A stretch of DNA of 11,750 bases from assembly GCA_002352135.1 (NCBI GenBank), contig DEHW01000167.1, positions 7,705 through 19,454 on the forward strand. Reading direction: 5' to 3'. The notes under the pieces are model-generated. The model was not told the DNA's origin, did not search any database, and saw only the letters and a list, made by a program, of their open reading frames with translations. This document shows positions 1 through 6,326 of the stretch, piece after piece. The first letter of the stretch is position 1. Every line of letters begins with the position of its first letter. Both the position numbers and the translations under genes were made by a program. The DNA is from Lysobacterales bacterium UBA2790. GTDB lineage: Bacteria; Pseudomonadota; Gammaproteobacteria; Xanthomonadales; Xanthomonadaceae.

Positions 1-96
1 CCGTCCGTCAACCAAGCGAAGGTTTTCGACCGGAGGCACACATCAGCCCCAACTTCGCGGGTATTCTGTCGGAGACCGCCCGACTTGCAGGGCGTT

Positions 97-102
97 GGGG
101 AG
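97..102 (+). promoter_or_regulatory. Ribosome binding site deciding the start of the first gene
   Basis: GGGGAG lies eight bases before the ATG at 111. The in-frame GTG at 102 and GTG at 105 overlap or abut this site and cannot use it, so the ATG at 111 is preferred. No convincing -35/-10 pair was seen in bases 1-96. Confidence 0.6.
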
Positions 103-110
103 TGGTGTTG

Positions 111-3008
111 ATGAAAGTGTTTGTTCTTGCCAAGTGGTTTGCCTTGGCAACCTCAGGGGTGTTGTCCATGGCCGTCGCGGCGGCCGAAGTCCAAGTGCCA
201 AAAGCTGACGAAAATTATCAGCCTATTCAGGCGCTCGGTGTCGATCAGTCGGTCGATTATGCGAGTCTCAGCAAGTTCGGTCCCTGGGATGACCGCAACT
301 ATCAGCTGACTGCAGAGGATCTTCGCATCCTTCCAGACAACGACCGCTATGTGCCTGGCGTGCCTGCCTTCTTCAAGGTGATGAAACGCAAGGAGATGGC
401 TGAGCAGGGCTTCCCCCTGGAAACGCATCTCTATCCTCGCGAGTTCAACAAGGAATACCAGTATCGTTTCGGTGGCTTGTTGCAGGGCGGCAAGCTGTTT
501 TTGACCGAGCGCGGCAAGAACCACTACAAAGGACCAGAGAACGCTTCGGCACCGGCCGCACCTGCGCGCTGGGCCACTGATCCGGTCGAGAAAAATGCCA
601 AGGCTGCCAATGTTCTGGCAGAAGGTCCGTTCGACGGCACTTTGAGTGACAACGAAACTACGATTGAGTACCACCCGACCAACCCGGATATCGTCATCGC
701 TGGCTCCAACGGTACGGGTGGGCAGCGCATGTCGTATTCGTCCAATGGTGGCGTGACATGGAGCAGTGCGGGTGCTTTGCCGGGAACTTGCTGCGATCCA
801 GCGATCGAGTTCAGTCCAGACGGCAGCATCGCCTTTGCCGCAACCTTGGGTCAGTCGGGCAGTGGCTGCACATTCTCACTGTGCAACACAGTGTACTGGT
901 CGTTCAATAATGGCCAGAGCTGGCTCGGGCCGGTGCATACGTCTACAGCGAGCTCAGACAAAGAGTTCATTCACGTCGACAAGTCGCCCGAATCGCCGTA
1001 CTTCGGCCGCCTGTATGCCACGTGGCATCAAGGTAACGTCCTGCAGTTTGCGCGCTCCACGGCAATGCCAGTGCAGGGAGGTAGTGGCTTGACCTTCGCC
1101 CCAACTATATCTCTCTCTGCGGAAGAGCGTGGTATCGGTAGCGATATTTCGACAGATCGTCAGGGGCGGATCTACTACGTTTACCCCAGTATCACCAATA
1201 ACTCTGCAGAGATCCGCGTCCTGCGCTCGGATGATGGCGGTGTGAGCTTCGTTGATTTGAATGGCGGTGAGGCGGGGCTTGCCAAGGCGGCTTATGACTT
1301 GCACGGGAACTTCGATTTCGCGATTCCCGCCATGGAAACCCGCCGTGTGTTTATCTACGCATCGGTAGACGTTGACTTGAGTGGTGGGGCAAATGATGGT
1401 CGTGTCTACATTGCTTTCACGGACGAAAACGCGGCAGCGGGTAGCCCGGGGAATGGCGGCGGCTCGGCGTCTGCCAGCCATGGGTGGATCAGGGTTGTCT
1501 ATTCCGATGACCAAGGGGCGACCTGGAATGTCGCTGCGACGCCGCATAGCACCGCTGACCAGACGACCGTGGATCGATTCCAGCCCTGGATGAATGTGGA
1601 TGGATTCGGCAATGTCCATGTTGGTTGGCAGGACACGCGGAATTCAGGTTCCGGTTTGCGTAACAAGGCTGACTGGTATTACGCACTGTCGCGCGATGGC
1701 GGTCAGACATGGGAAGAGGAAACACGGGTGTCGTCCGAGGTCTCCCAGAACATTGCCGATGGCCAGGAGTGGGGAGACTACAACGGCCTATCGGTGTCAC
1801 CGCTGAGCGACGCCATCGGCATGACGTGGACGGACAATCGCATCACCACACCGCCATCAACGACAACGCAGCGTTCGTTCGCGGGCATCGTTGAGAACAT
1901 GGCTGCGGGTCCGAGTTACACCATGGCAACGTCCGCCTCCACCTTCAATCTGTGTGCCGGCGACCCGGTGCCCGATGTAACGGTGCAACTCGGCGCAGCG
2001 GGCGGCTTCACCGGACTGGTGACCTTGTCAACACCGGGTCTCAATGCGTCGATCTTCCCGACTGCCACGTTCACGCCGAATCCGGTTGCGCCTGTGGAGG
2101 GCGGGGTCAGTTCGGTGCTCGCCATGACTACTAATGGAGCGGCAGCGGCTGGTAGTTACCCAGTCAGTATTTCGTCGACCAACGGCGGCAGTGAGCCCAT
2201 CGTGCGCAGCGATTCCTTCACCGTGAACATCGCACAGGGGCTGCCTACCGTTGCCAGTTTGACGGCGCCAGCGGATGCGGCTACCGGTGTGTCGACGAAC
2301 GCCGTCCTGCAGTGGGCTGCTGCATCCGGTGCCCAAGAGTACGTGGTCGAAGTCAGCAACACGCCCAGCTTCATCAACGCGATTGCCGGCGGCACTGTGA
2401 CCGGAACCTCATTTACTGCGACCGGTCTTGAACCGAACACTGAGTATTTCTGGCGAGTTCGCGCTGTCAATGCGTGCGGTGATGCCAGCTTCTCCGAAAT
2501 CCGCAGTTTCACAACGGTCGCGGAAATCTGCTTCGATGGTAGCGTTGCGATCCCGGACAACAACACGACGGGTGTTGACAACACGTTGAACGGTTTCGCG
2601 GGTGCGCTGCTGGATATGGATGTCTACGTGAAAATTAATCACACCTACGTTGGCGATGTGGTTGTAACGCTGCGTCACGATGCCGGGGTGCCTGTGACGT
2701 TGATTGACCGTCCGGGGGTGCCTGCATCGTCATTCGGTTGTTCGGGTGACAACGTAGATGCCACGCTCAGCGATGAGGGGACCGCTCCTGTCGAGTCAAC
2801 GTGTGGAAGTTCGTCTCCGGTCATTTCCGGGATCCTTGTTCCGAACGAGGCTCTTTCTGCTTTCGACGGCCAGGACTTTGCCGGTGCTTGGGTGCTGAAC
2901 GTGTCGGATCGTGTAGGCAGTGATACCGGCAATTTGGTCCGCTGGTGCTTGTTGCCCAGCCAGGCGCAATCGTCGCCGGACCTGATTTTCGAGGACGGTT
3001 TCGAGTAG
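111..3008 (+). CDS. Secreted modular protein: sialidase-like Asp-box region, Ig-like, fibronectin III and P domain, C-terminal FEDGFE
   Basis: 965 residues, exported: the N-terminus (MKVFVLAKWF, then a hydrophobic stretch ending AVAAA) is a typical Sec signal peptide with cleavage near residue 25. Residues about 26-200 are not recognised. From about 200 to 600 there are five Asp-box-like repeats of the S-x-D/N-x-G-x-T/S-W type (near residues 208, 262, 372, 464 and 527) and a WGDYNGLS segment, as in BNR/sialidase-like propellers. About 600-706 is an Ig-like domain, 711-802 a fibronectin III domain, and 805-948 a proprotein-convertase P (Homo B) domain. The chain ends LIFEDGFE. I cannot identify catalytic residues, so glycosidase activity is not claimed; substrate binding or a structural surface role is equally possible. 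P domains usually accompany secreted peptidases, but no protease motif is present here. The start at 111 is chosen for its ribosome binding site. The gene stands alone and ends in a strong terminator. Confidence 0.85.
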   Translation: MKVFVLAKWFALATSGVLSMAVAAAEVQVPKADENYQPIQALGVDQSVDYASLSKFGPWDDRNYQLTAEDLRILPDNDRYVPGVPAFFKVMKRKEMAEQGFPLETHLYPREFNKEYQYRFGGLLQGGKLFLTERGKNHYKGPENASAPAAPARWATDPVEKNAKAANVLAEGPFDGTLSDNETTIEYHPTNPDIVIAGSNGTGGQRMSYSSNGGVTWSSAGALPGTCCDPAIEFSPDGSIAFAATLGQSGSGCTFSLCNTVYWSFNNGQSWLGPVHTSTASSDKEFIHVDKSPESPYFGRLYATWHQGNVLQFARSTAMPVQGGSGLTFAPTISLSAEERGIGSDISTDRQGRIYYVYPSITNNSAEIRVLRSDDGGVSFVDLNGGEAGLAKAAYDLHGNFDFAIPAMETRRVFIYASVDVDLSGGANDGRVYIAFTDENAAAGSPGNGGGSASASHGWIRVVYSDDQGATWNVAATPHSTADQTTVDRFQPWMNVDGFGNVHVGWQDTRNSGSGLRNKADWYYALSRDGGQTWEEETRVSSEVSQNIADGQEWGDYNGLSVSPLSDAIGMTWTDNRITTPPSTTTQRSFAGIVENMAAGPSYTMATSASTFNLCAGDPVPDVTVQLGAAGGFTGLVTLSTPGLNASIFPTATFTPNPVAPVEGGVSSVLAMTTNGAAAAGSYPVSISSTNGGSEPIVRSDSFTVNIAQGLPTVASLTAPADAATGVSTNAVLQWAAASGAQEYVVEVSNTPSFINAIAGGTVTGTSFTATGLEPNTEYFWRVRAVNACGDASFSEIRSFTTVAEICFDGSVAIPDNNTTGVDNTLNGFAGALLDMDVYVKINHTYVGDVVVTLRHDAGVPVTLIDRPGVPASSFGCSGDNVDATLSDEGTAPVESTCGSSSPVISGILVPNEALSAFDGQDFAGAWVLNVSDRVGSDTGNLVRWCLLPSQAQSSPDLIFEDGFE

Positions 3009-3032
3009 GTTGGCAGGCTGACTCGCATCACG

Positions 3033-3062
3033 ACAGCCCCGCGAAAGCGGGGCTGTTTTTTT
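3033..3062 (+). terminator. Rho-independent terminator of the secreted-protein gene
   Basis: A perfect ten-base-pair stem (ACAGCCCCGC with GCGGGGCTGT) closes a GAAA tetraloop and runs into seven T residues. It begins 24 bases after the stop codon. It faces the tmRNA terminator at 3157-3187 on the other strand. Confidence 0.93.
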
Positions 3063-3156
3063 GCGCGAACCGCCCATTTGTGTGATAGATCTGCAACGAT
3101 CAGCACGCTGAGACGGCCATCTCAAGCAATTTCAGTGATTCATCGCGAAATCGCGC

Positions 3157-3187
3157 AAAAAAAAGGGTCCGGATAAAACCAGACCCT
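3157..3187 (-). terminator. Rho-independent terminator of ssrA
   Basis: Read on the minus strand, GGGTCTGG pairs with CCGGACCC (eight pairs, one of them a G-U wobble) around a six-base TTTTAT loop, followed by eight T residues. It begins four bases after the mature CCA end of tmRNA, as expected for a transcript trimmed at its 3' end. Confidence 0.9.
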
Positions 3188-3191
3188 CTGT

Positions 3192-3548
3192 TGGTGGAGG
3201 CGGGGGGAATCGAACCCCCGTCCGAAGGCATTACGTCTTTGGCTCTACGTGTGTAGTTCGCCGTTTGATCTCGTCCGGTGGAAACACGGCGTACAAAGAA
3301 CGCCACCGAACCAGTCTGTTCCTTTTAGCCCGACACTGACAGGCAGCCATGCCGTAGCGATCCTGCAAATATGACCGTCCGATCCGCCGTTACAGGCACC
3401 GATGGGGGACGGACTGGCCTATTTAGGCGGCCAGTGCGTAGTTGTCGTCGTTCGCAACTAGCTGTTTTGCCGCTGGATTTACGAGGAAAGCTGCCCCCTC
3501 GACACGCACCTCCGATTTCACGACCCCCGTCGAAGCCTGGTCGCCCCC
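3192..3548 (-). ncRNA. ssrA: Transfer-messenger RNA (tmRNA)
   Basis: tmRNA rescues ribosomes stalled on broken mRNAs: it enters as an alanyl-tRNA mimic with SmpB, then serves as a short message encoding a degradation tag. On the minus strand the 5' end GGGGGCG pairs over seven bases with CGCCTCC near the 3' end, including the G-U at position 3 also found in E. coli tmRNA. The molecule ends in encoded ACCA. A T-arm with GGTTCGATTCC lies just before the acceptor strand. The tag frame is in the middle, preceded by the conserved TAGTTGCGAAC context. The length of 357 bases is normal for a one-piece proteobacterial tmRNA. Pseudoknots were not mapped base by base. smpB lies immediately upstream on the same strand. 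Confidence 0.97.
3423..3455 (-). other. tmRNA tag reading frame (ANDDNYALAA)
   Basis: The resume codon is GCG at 3453-3455 and the stop TAA is at 3423-3425. The frame encodes ANDDNYALAA, differing from E. coli ANDENYALAA only by Asp for Glu. The terminal ALAA that ClpXP recognises is kept. Confidence 0.96.
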
Positions 3549-3560
3549 GAGAGACTTGGC

Positions 3561-3590
3561 AGTATATGGAGCTGTTTGCTGCGGATACAA
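3561..3590 (-). promoter_or_regulatory. Candidate sigma-70 promoter of ssrA
   Basis: On the minus strand TTGTAT (3585-3590) and TATACT (3561-3566) are separated by 18 bases, and the -10 ends 12 bases before the mature tmRNA 5' end. The -10 is good and the -35 keeps only TTG. The spacing allows a short 5' leader removed by RNase P. It sits in the gap after smpB, so ssrA could be transcribed independently as well as by read-through from smpB. Confidence 0.5.
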
Positions 3591-3630
3591 GGAAAACCCT
3601 TGCGGCTGGTCGAATTATTCGCGACCGGGT

Positions 3631-4119
3631 TCAGGCTTCGCGATTGTGGCGACGCATGGCGCGCTGTTTGTCGCGTTGCCAGTCGCGGTCTTTGATTGAC
3701 GCGCGTTTGTCGTGGCTCTGTTTGCCTTCGGCGAGCGCAATTTCAACCTTGACGCGGTTGTTCTTCCAGTACAGCGCGGTTGGTACCAGGGTGTAGCCCT
3801 CTCGCTCCACGGCACCGACCAGTTTGTTGATCTCGCGCTTGTGAAGCAGCAGTTTGCGGGTGCGGCGGTCGTCCGGAATCACGTGGGTGGAAGCCGATGC
3901 AAGTGGGGTAATCAATGTGCCAAACAGAAAGATCTCGCCGCCTTTGATGATGGCGTAGCTTTCGTTGAACGACAGCCGTCCGCCGCGAAGGGCTTTGACT
4001 TCCCAGCCCTGCAGCGCGACACCTGCTTCGTAACGGTCTTCCAGGCTGTAGTCGAAACGCGCCTTCTTGTTGAGGGCGATGGTGCCGGTTCCGCTATCCT
4101 TGCTCTTCTTCTTGTTCAT
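3631..4119 (-). CDS. smpB: SsrA-binding protein SmpB
   Basis: SmpB binds the tRNA-like part of tmRNA and delivers it to stalled ribosomes, where its C-terminal tail occupies the empty mRNA channel. The 162 residues match the usual length of about 160. Recognisable segments are [12 protein letters not shown] near residues 13-24, [11 protein letters not shown] at 35-45, ASTHV at 76-80, [12 protein letters not shown] at 86-97 and YWKN at 117-120. The basic tail is residues 131-162, with the conserved HDKR at 136-139 and Trp147. The start has an AAGGA six bases upstream. The gene lies directly upstream of ssrA on the same strand, so both parts of the system are adjacent; it is divergent from ratA with a 53-base gap. 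Confidence 0.97.
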   Translation of the reverse strand: MNKKKSKDSGTGTIALNKKARFDYSLEDRYEAGVALQGWEVKALRGGRLSFNESYAIIKGGEIFLFGTLITPLASASTHVIPDDRRTRKLLLHKREINKLVGAVEREGYTLVPTALYWKNNRVKVEIALAEGKQSHDKRASIKDRDWQRDKQRAMRRHNREA

Positions 4120-4172
4120 GTCCTGTCCTTGCGCGGCCTACGGGTTGCGGGTGGGACCCTTGCAGGTCACCG

Positions 4173-4601
4173 ATGACGCAAATTTCCAGAAGCGCGCTGG
4201 TGCGCCGTTCGGCCGCACACATGTTTGATCTCGTTAACGAAGTGGAAGCCTATCCCAAGCGCTTCAGTTGGTGCGAGGGGGCGCAGGTTCTGGAGCGCAG
4301 TGATGACATGATGCTGGCGCGCTTGAATCTCAAGATGGGCGGTCTGCGGACAACCTTCTCAACCCGTAACCGCCTGCTGCCGGGGCGTCGTATCGAGTTG
4401 CGCCTGGCCGAAGGTCCGTTCACGTCGCTGGAGGGCAGTTGGGACTTTGTTGCGCTGGCCGACGATGTTTGCAAGGTGGTGTTGCACATGAACTTCGAGA
4501 CGGCCGGCCTGTTGATGGGGTCGGCGCTGGCGCTGGGTTTTCAGTCCTTGACTGACCGATTGGTCGATGATTTCGTGCGTGAGGCGATGCGGGATGGCTG
4601 A
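4173..4601 (+). CDS. ratA: RatA / Coq10-type START-domain protein
   Basis: 142 residues of the START-like polyketide cyclase/Coq10 family. It starts MTQISRSALV and contains MFDLVNEVEAYPKRF, closely parallel to E. coli RatA (YfjG), and has the family's central AEGPF and SWDF segments. E. coli RatA was reported to bind 50S subunits and block 70S association, while mitochondrial relatives (Coq10) bind ubiquinone; which role applies here cannot be read from sequence. The start ATG matches the family N-terminus; only a weak AGGT precedes it. It overlaps ratB by eight bases, which suggests translational coupling, and is divergent from smpB. The intergenic region is GC-rich and shows no clear promoter. 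Confidence 0.93.
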   Translation: MTQISRSALVRRSAAHMFDLVNEVEAYPKRFSWCEGAQVLERSDDMMLARLNLKMGGLRTTFSTRNRLLPGRRIELRLAEGPFTSLEGSWDFVALADDVCKVVLHMNFETAGLLMGSALALGFQSLTDRLVDDFVREAMRDG

Positions 4602-4875
4602 GGCCACAATCGGGGTCGAGGTGGTCTACGCATTGCCAGAGCGCGCTTGGCGAGTCGCATTGCGTTTGCCGGCGGGTAGCGCGGTCAAAGACGCGGTGCG
4701 TGCCTCCGGTTTGCGCGAGCGCTTACCGGAACTCGCTTCAAGTCCGCTCGACTGCGGTATTTTCAGTCATCCCTGTGCGCCGGATCGCGTGCTGGAGGAC
4801 GGTGATCGGGTCGAGCTGTATCGACCTTTGCTTTGTGATCCCAAAGAAATCAGACGTCAGCGCGCCAAGCGCTGA
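4594..4875 (+). CDS. ratB: RatB / RnfH family ubiquitin-fold protein
   Basis: 93 residues of the UPF0125 (RnfH) family, a small beta-grasp protein of unknown biochemical role that almost always sits next to ratA. Diagnostic segments are VEVVYALPER (residues 8-17), VRASGL (35-40), DRVELYRPL (71-79) and DPKEIRRQRAKR (82-93), all parallel to E. coli YfjF. An upstream in-frame ATG at 4567 lies inside ratA; the ATG at 4594 gives the family's usual N-terminus and length and is chosen. The stop is 11 bases from the end of the convergent bamE, and no terminator is visible between them. Confidence 0.92.
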   Translation: MAEATIGVEVVYALPERAWRVALRLPAGSAVKDAVRASGLRERLPELASSPLDCGIFSHPCAPDRVLEDGDRVELYRPLLCDPKEIRRQRAKR

Positions 4876-4886
4876 GCGCGGCAACA

Positions 4887-5279
4887 TCAGCCTCCGCGAC
4901 TGCGCTTGTTGCGCTCGTCCTTGGGTAAGTTGCCATAACGCGACAGGCGCTGTCGCAAGGCTTCGTCCTGCTTTGGGAAGTAGTCGCCTTCGATGCTGGC
5001 CAAGGTGTCGCCGTCAAAGACCAGGCTCAAGTTTTTAATCTCGGTCTCGGAGCCGCGCTGCGATTGCGTGGCGACATAATCCCAGCGCTCGCTGTGGAAA
5101 GGATCGCGGACTGCAGGCGTGCCAAGCAGGGACAGCACCTGACGTTTACTCATTCCTGTCTTCAATTGAGCAACGTTGCGTTCGTCGAGCAGATTGCCCT
5201 GATACACATCGACTTTGTAGATGATGCCGCAGCCACTGAGGAGCAACGCGGAAAACAGGCCAAGAGCAGTCAAACGCAT
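4887..5279 (-). CDS. bamE: Outer-membrane assembly lipoprotein BamE (SmpA/OmlA)
   Basis: BamE is a small lipoprotein of the BAM complex that folds beta-barrel proteins into the outer membrane; it supports BamA and BamD. The 130 residues begin with a lipoprotein signal peptide whose lipobox is LSGC, with Cys17 as the lipidation site. The family core follows: YKVDVYQGNL at 21-30, the TGMSKRQVLSLLGTP segment at 41-55 and RWDY at 65-68. The C-terminal 30 residues are polar and low-similarity, as is common. It is divergent from fur, the arrangement known in Xanthomonas as omlA/fur. The ribosome binding site is weak. Confidence 0.95.
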   Translation of the reverse strand: MRLTALGLFSALLLSGCGIIYKVDVYQGNLLDERNVAQLKTGMSKRQVLSLLGTPAVRDPFHSERWDYVATQSQRGSETEIKNLSLVFDGDTLASIEGDYFPKQDEALRQRLSRYGNLPKDERNKRSRGG

Positions 5280-5404
5280 GGGATCAATCCGGAAGAGCGA
5301 CTGGCCGATGATACACTACGTGCCCCTTCACCCAGCGGTGTGGCGACCCGTATTCAGCCACGGTTGGATCGCGCCCGCGCCCGCGCCACGGAACGGAGTT
5401 GCCC
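5280..5404. promoter_or_regulatory. Shared divergent control region of bamE and fur
   Basis: These 125 bases separate two divergent genes and must hold both promoters. The best element is TATCAT on the minus strand (5308-5313), a five-of-six match to a -10 hexamer for bamE, without a convincing -35. For fur I see only weak candidates around TATTCA at 5351-5356. No Fur box resembling GATAATGATAATC was found, so autoregulation is not supported by inspection. Confidence 0.4.
5395..5398 (+). promoter_or_regulatory. Ribosome binding site deciding the fur start
   Basis: GGAG lies six bases before the ATG at 5405. It abuts the in-frame TTG at 5399 and is twelve bases from the ATG at 5411, so 5405 is the best-spaced of the three possible starts. 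Confidence 0.6.
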
Positions 5405-5812
5405 ATGCCCATGGAGTCCAAGGATCTGCGCAAGGCGGGTCTCAAGGTGACGCAGCCGCGCATGCGGATTCTGGAGTTGCTGGAAAACGCCAGTCCGCGC
5501 CACATGACGGCTGAAGATATCTATCGATTGCTGCTCGACAACAATGACGACATCGGATTGGCAACGGTCTATCGCGTGTTGACGCAGTTTGAGGCGGCCG
5601 GTTTGGTGATCAAACACAATTTCGAGGGCGGTCAGGCCGTATTCGAGCTGGATCGCGGCAAGCACCACGATCACATGGTCGATGTCGATACCGGCAAGGT
5701 GATCGAGTTCGCCAGTGACGAGATTGAGCGTTTGCAGCACAGCATTGCCGAGACGCACGGCTACGACATCGTTGAGCACAGTCTGGTGCTCTACGTTCGC
5801 AAGAAGAAGTAA
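5405..5812 (+). CDS. fur: Ferric uptake regulator Fur
   Basis: Fur is the cytoplasmic dimeric repressor that senses ferrous iron and controls iron-uptake genes. The 135 residues show the winged-helix domain with LRKAGLKVTQPRMRILELL at 8-26 and the recognition helix ATVYRVLTQFEAAGLV at 53-68. The metal/dimerisation domain carries the HHDH cluster at 87-90, Glu81, and HGYDIVEHSLVLY at 118-130. The protein has no cysteine at all: the CxxC that follows HHDH in E. coli Fur is replaced by VDVDTG, and the Cys/His-rich tail is absent. This is how I remember Xanthomonas Fur, so it is a lineage trait rather than damage. The start is set by the GGAG at 5395; a start at 5411 would remove two residues. 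Confidence 0.96.
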   Translation: MPMESKDLRKAGLKVTQPRMRILELLENASPRHMTAEDIYRLLLDNNDDIGLATVYRVLTQFEAAGLVIKHNFEGGQAVFELDRGKHHDHMVDVDTGKVIEFASDEIERLQHSIAETHGYDIVEHSLVLYVRKKK

Positions 5813-5864
5813 ACACCGGCGACCAAGTCATCGTTTCTAGTCGCCTTGGGTGGCGATCTGCGGG

Positions 5865-5868
5865 GGAG
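5865..5868 (+). promoter_or_regulatory. Ribosome binding site deciding the GTG start at 5873
   Basis: GGAG within a run of five Gs sits four bases before a GTG at 5873. The alternative ATG at 5846 has no such site and would add nine residues absent from relatives. Confidence 0.5.
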
Positions 5869-5872
5869 TATC

Positions 5873-6319
5873 GTGATCTACGTCTGGACCAAATCTTTGC
5901 ACCTGCTGTTTGTCATCGCCTGGATGGCTGCGGTGTTCTATCTGCCGCGCATTCTGGTGAATGTCGCCGAGGCGGGTGAACAGGCCGCCGTGCGTGAGCG
6001 CCTGCTATTGATGGGGCGTCGCCTCTACAAGTTCGGTCATGTGATGTTCGGGCTGCTGCTGCTGTTTGGCATGCTGCTTTGGCTGGGCTATCGCCTCAGC
6101 CCGGAGGCATGGCCGCTGGTGGTCTCCGGTGGTTGGCTGCACGCCAAGCTGACTTTGGTGGCGGGCCTGTTTGCCTACTACGTTTTCACCGCGCGCTGGA
6201 TGAAGCGCGCCGCTGCGGGCGGTGCCTTGCCGGGTTCCACGGCACTGCGTTGGTTCAACGAGCTGCCGATTTTTCTGGCACTTGGGGCGATCTATCTCGT
6301 GATTGGCAAGCCTTTCTGA
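5873..6319 (+). CDS. HemJ/CopD-like four-helix integral membrane protein
   Basis: 148 residues with four hydrophobic helices (about 8-28, 53-73, 89-107 and 129-145). It follows the UPF0093/HemJ layout closely: YVWTKSLH with His10 at the position HemJ conserves, FYLPR with Arg26, GRRLYKF at 48-54, GWLHAKLTLV with His90 and Lys92, and RWFNELP at 126-132. HemJ is the membrane protoporphyrinogen IX oxidase of haem synthesis in many bacteria lacking HemG or HemY. The His following the PRL-type motif of cyanobacterial HemJ (FVYHAEA) is Val here, and relatives are often labelled CopD family, so I give no symbol. It is separated from fur by 60 bases without a terminator and runs into the symporter gene, its stop lying only seven bases before that gene's preferred start. 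Confidence 0.72.
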   Translation: MIYVWTKSLHLLFVIAWMAAVFYLPRILVNVAEAGEQAAVRERLLLMGRRLYKFGHVMFGLLLLFGMLLWLGYRLSPEAWPLVVSGGWLHAKLTLVAGLFAYYVFTARWMKRAAAGGALPGSTALRWFNELPIFLALGAIYLVIGKPF

Positions 6320-6326
6320 GTCGCGC

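Noticed and set aside
1..96. A promoter or the end of an upstream gene
   Set aside because: TATTCT at 62-67 could be a -10 but no -35 lies at a usable distance, and no coding frame with recognisable content enters from the left edge.
3371..3796. Plus-strand open frames of 141 and 85 codons across the tmRNA and the end of smpB
   Set aside because: They lie antisense to a structured RNA gene and to smpB and look like nothing recognisable.
5280..5404. Fur box for autoregulation in the bamE-fur gap
   Set aside because: No GATAAT-type hexamer array or 19-base palindrome could be found by eye.
5818..5845. Inverted repeat GGCGAC/GTCGCC between fur and the HemJ-like gene
   Set aside because: The loop is 16 bases and no T tract follows, so it is not convincing as a terminator; it does not break the possible fur-to-downstream transcript.
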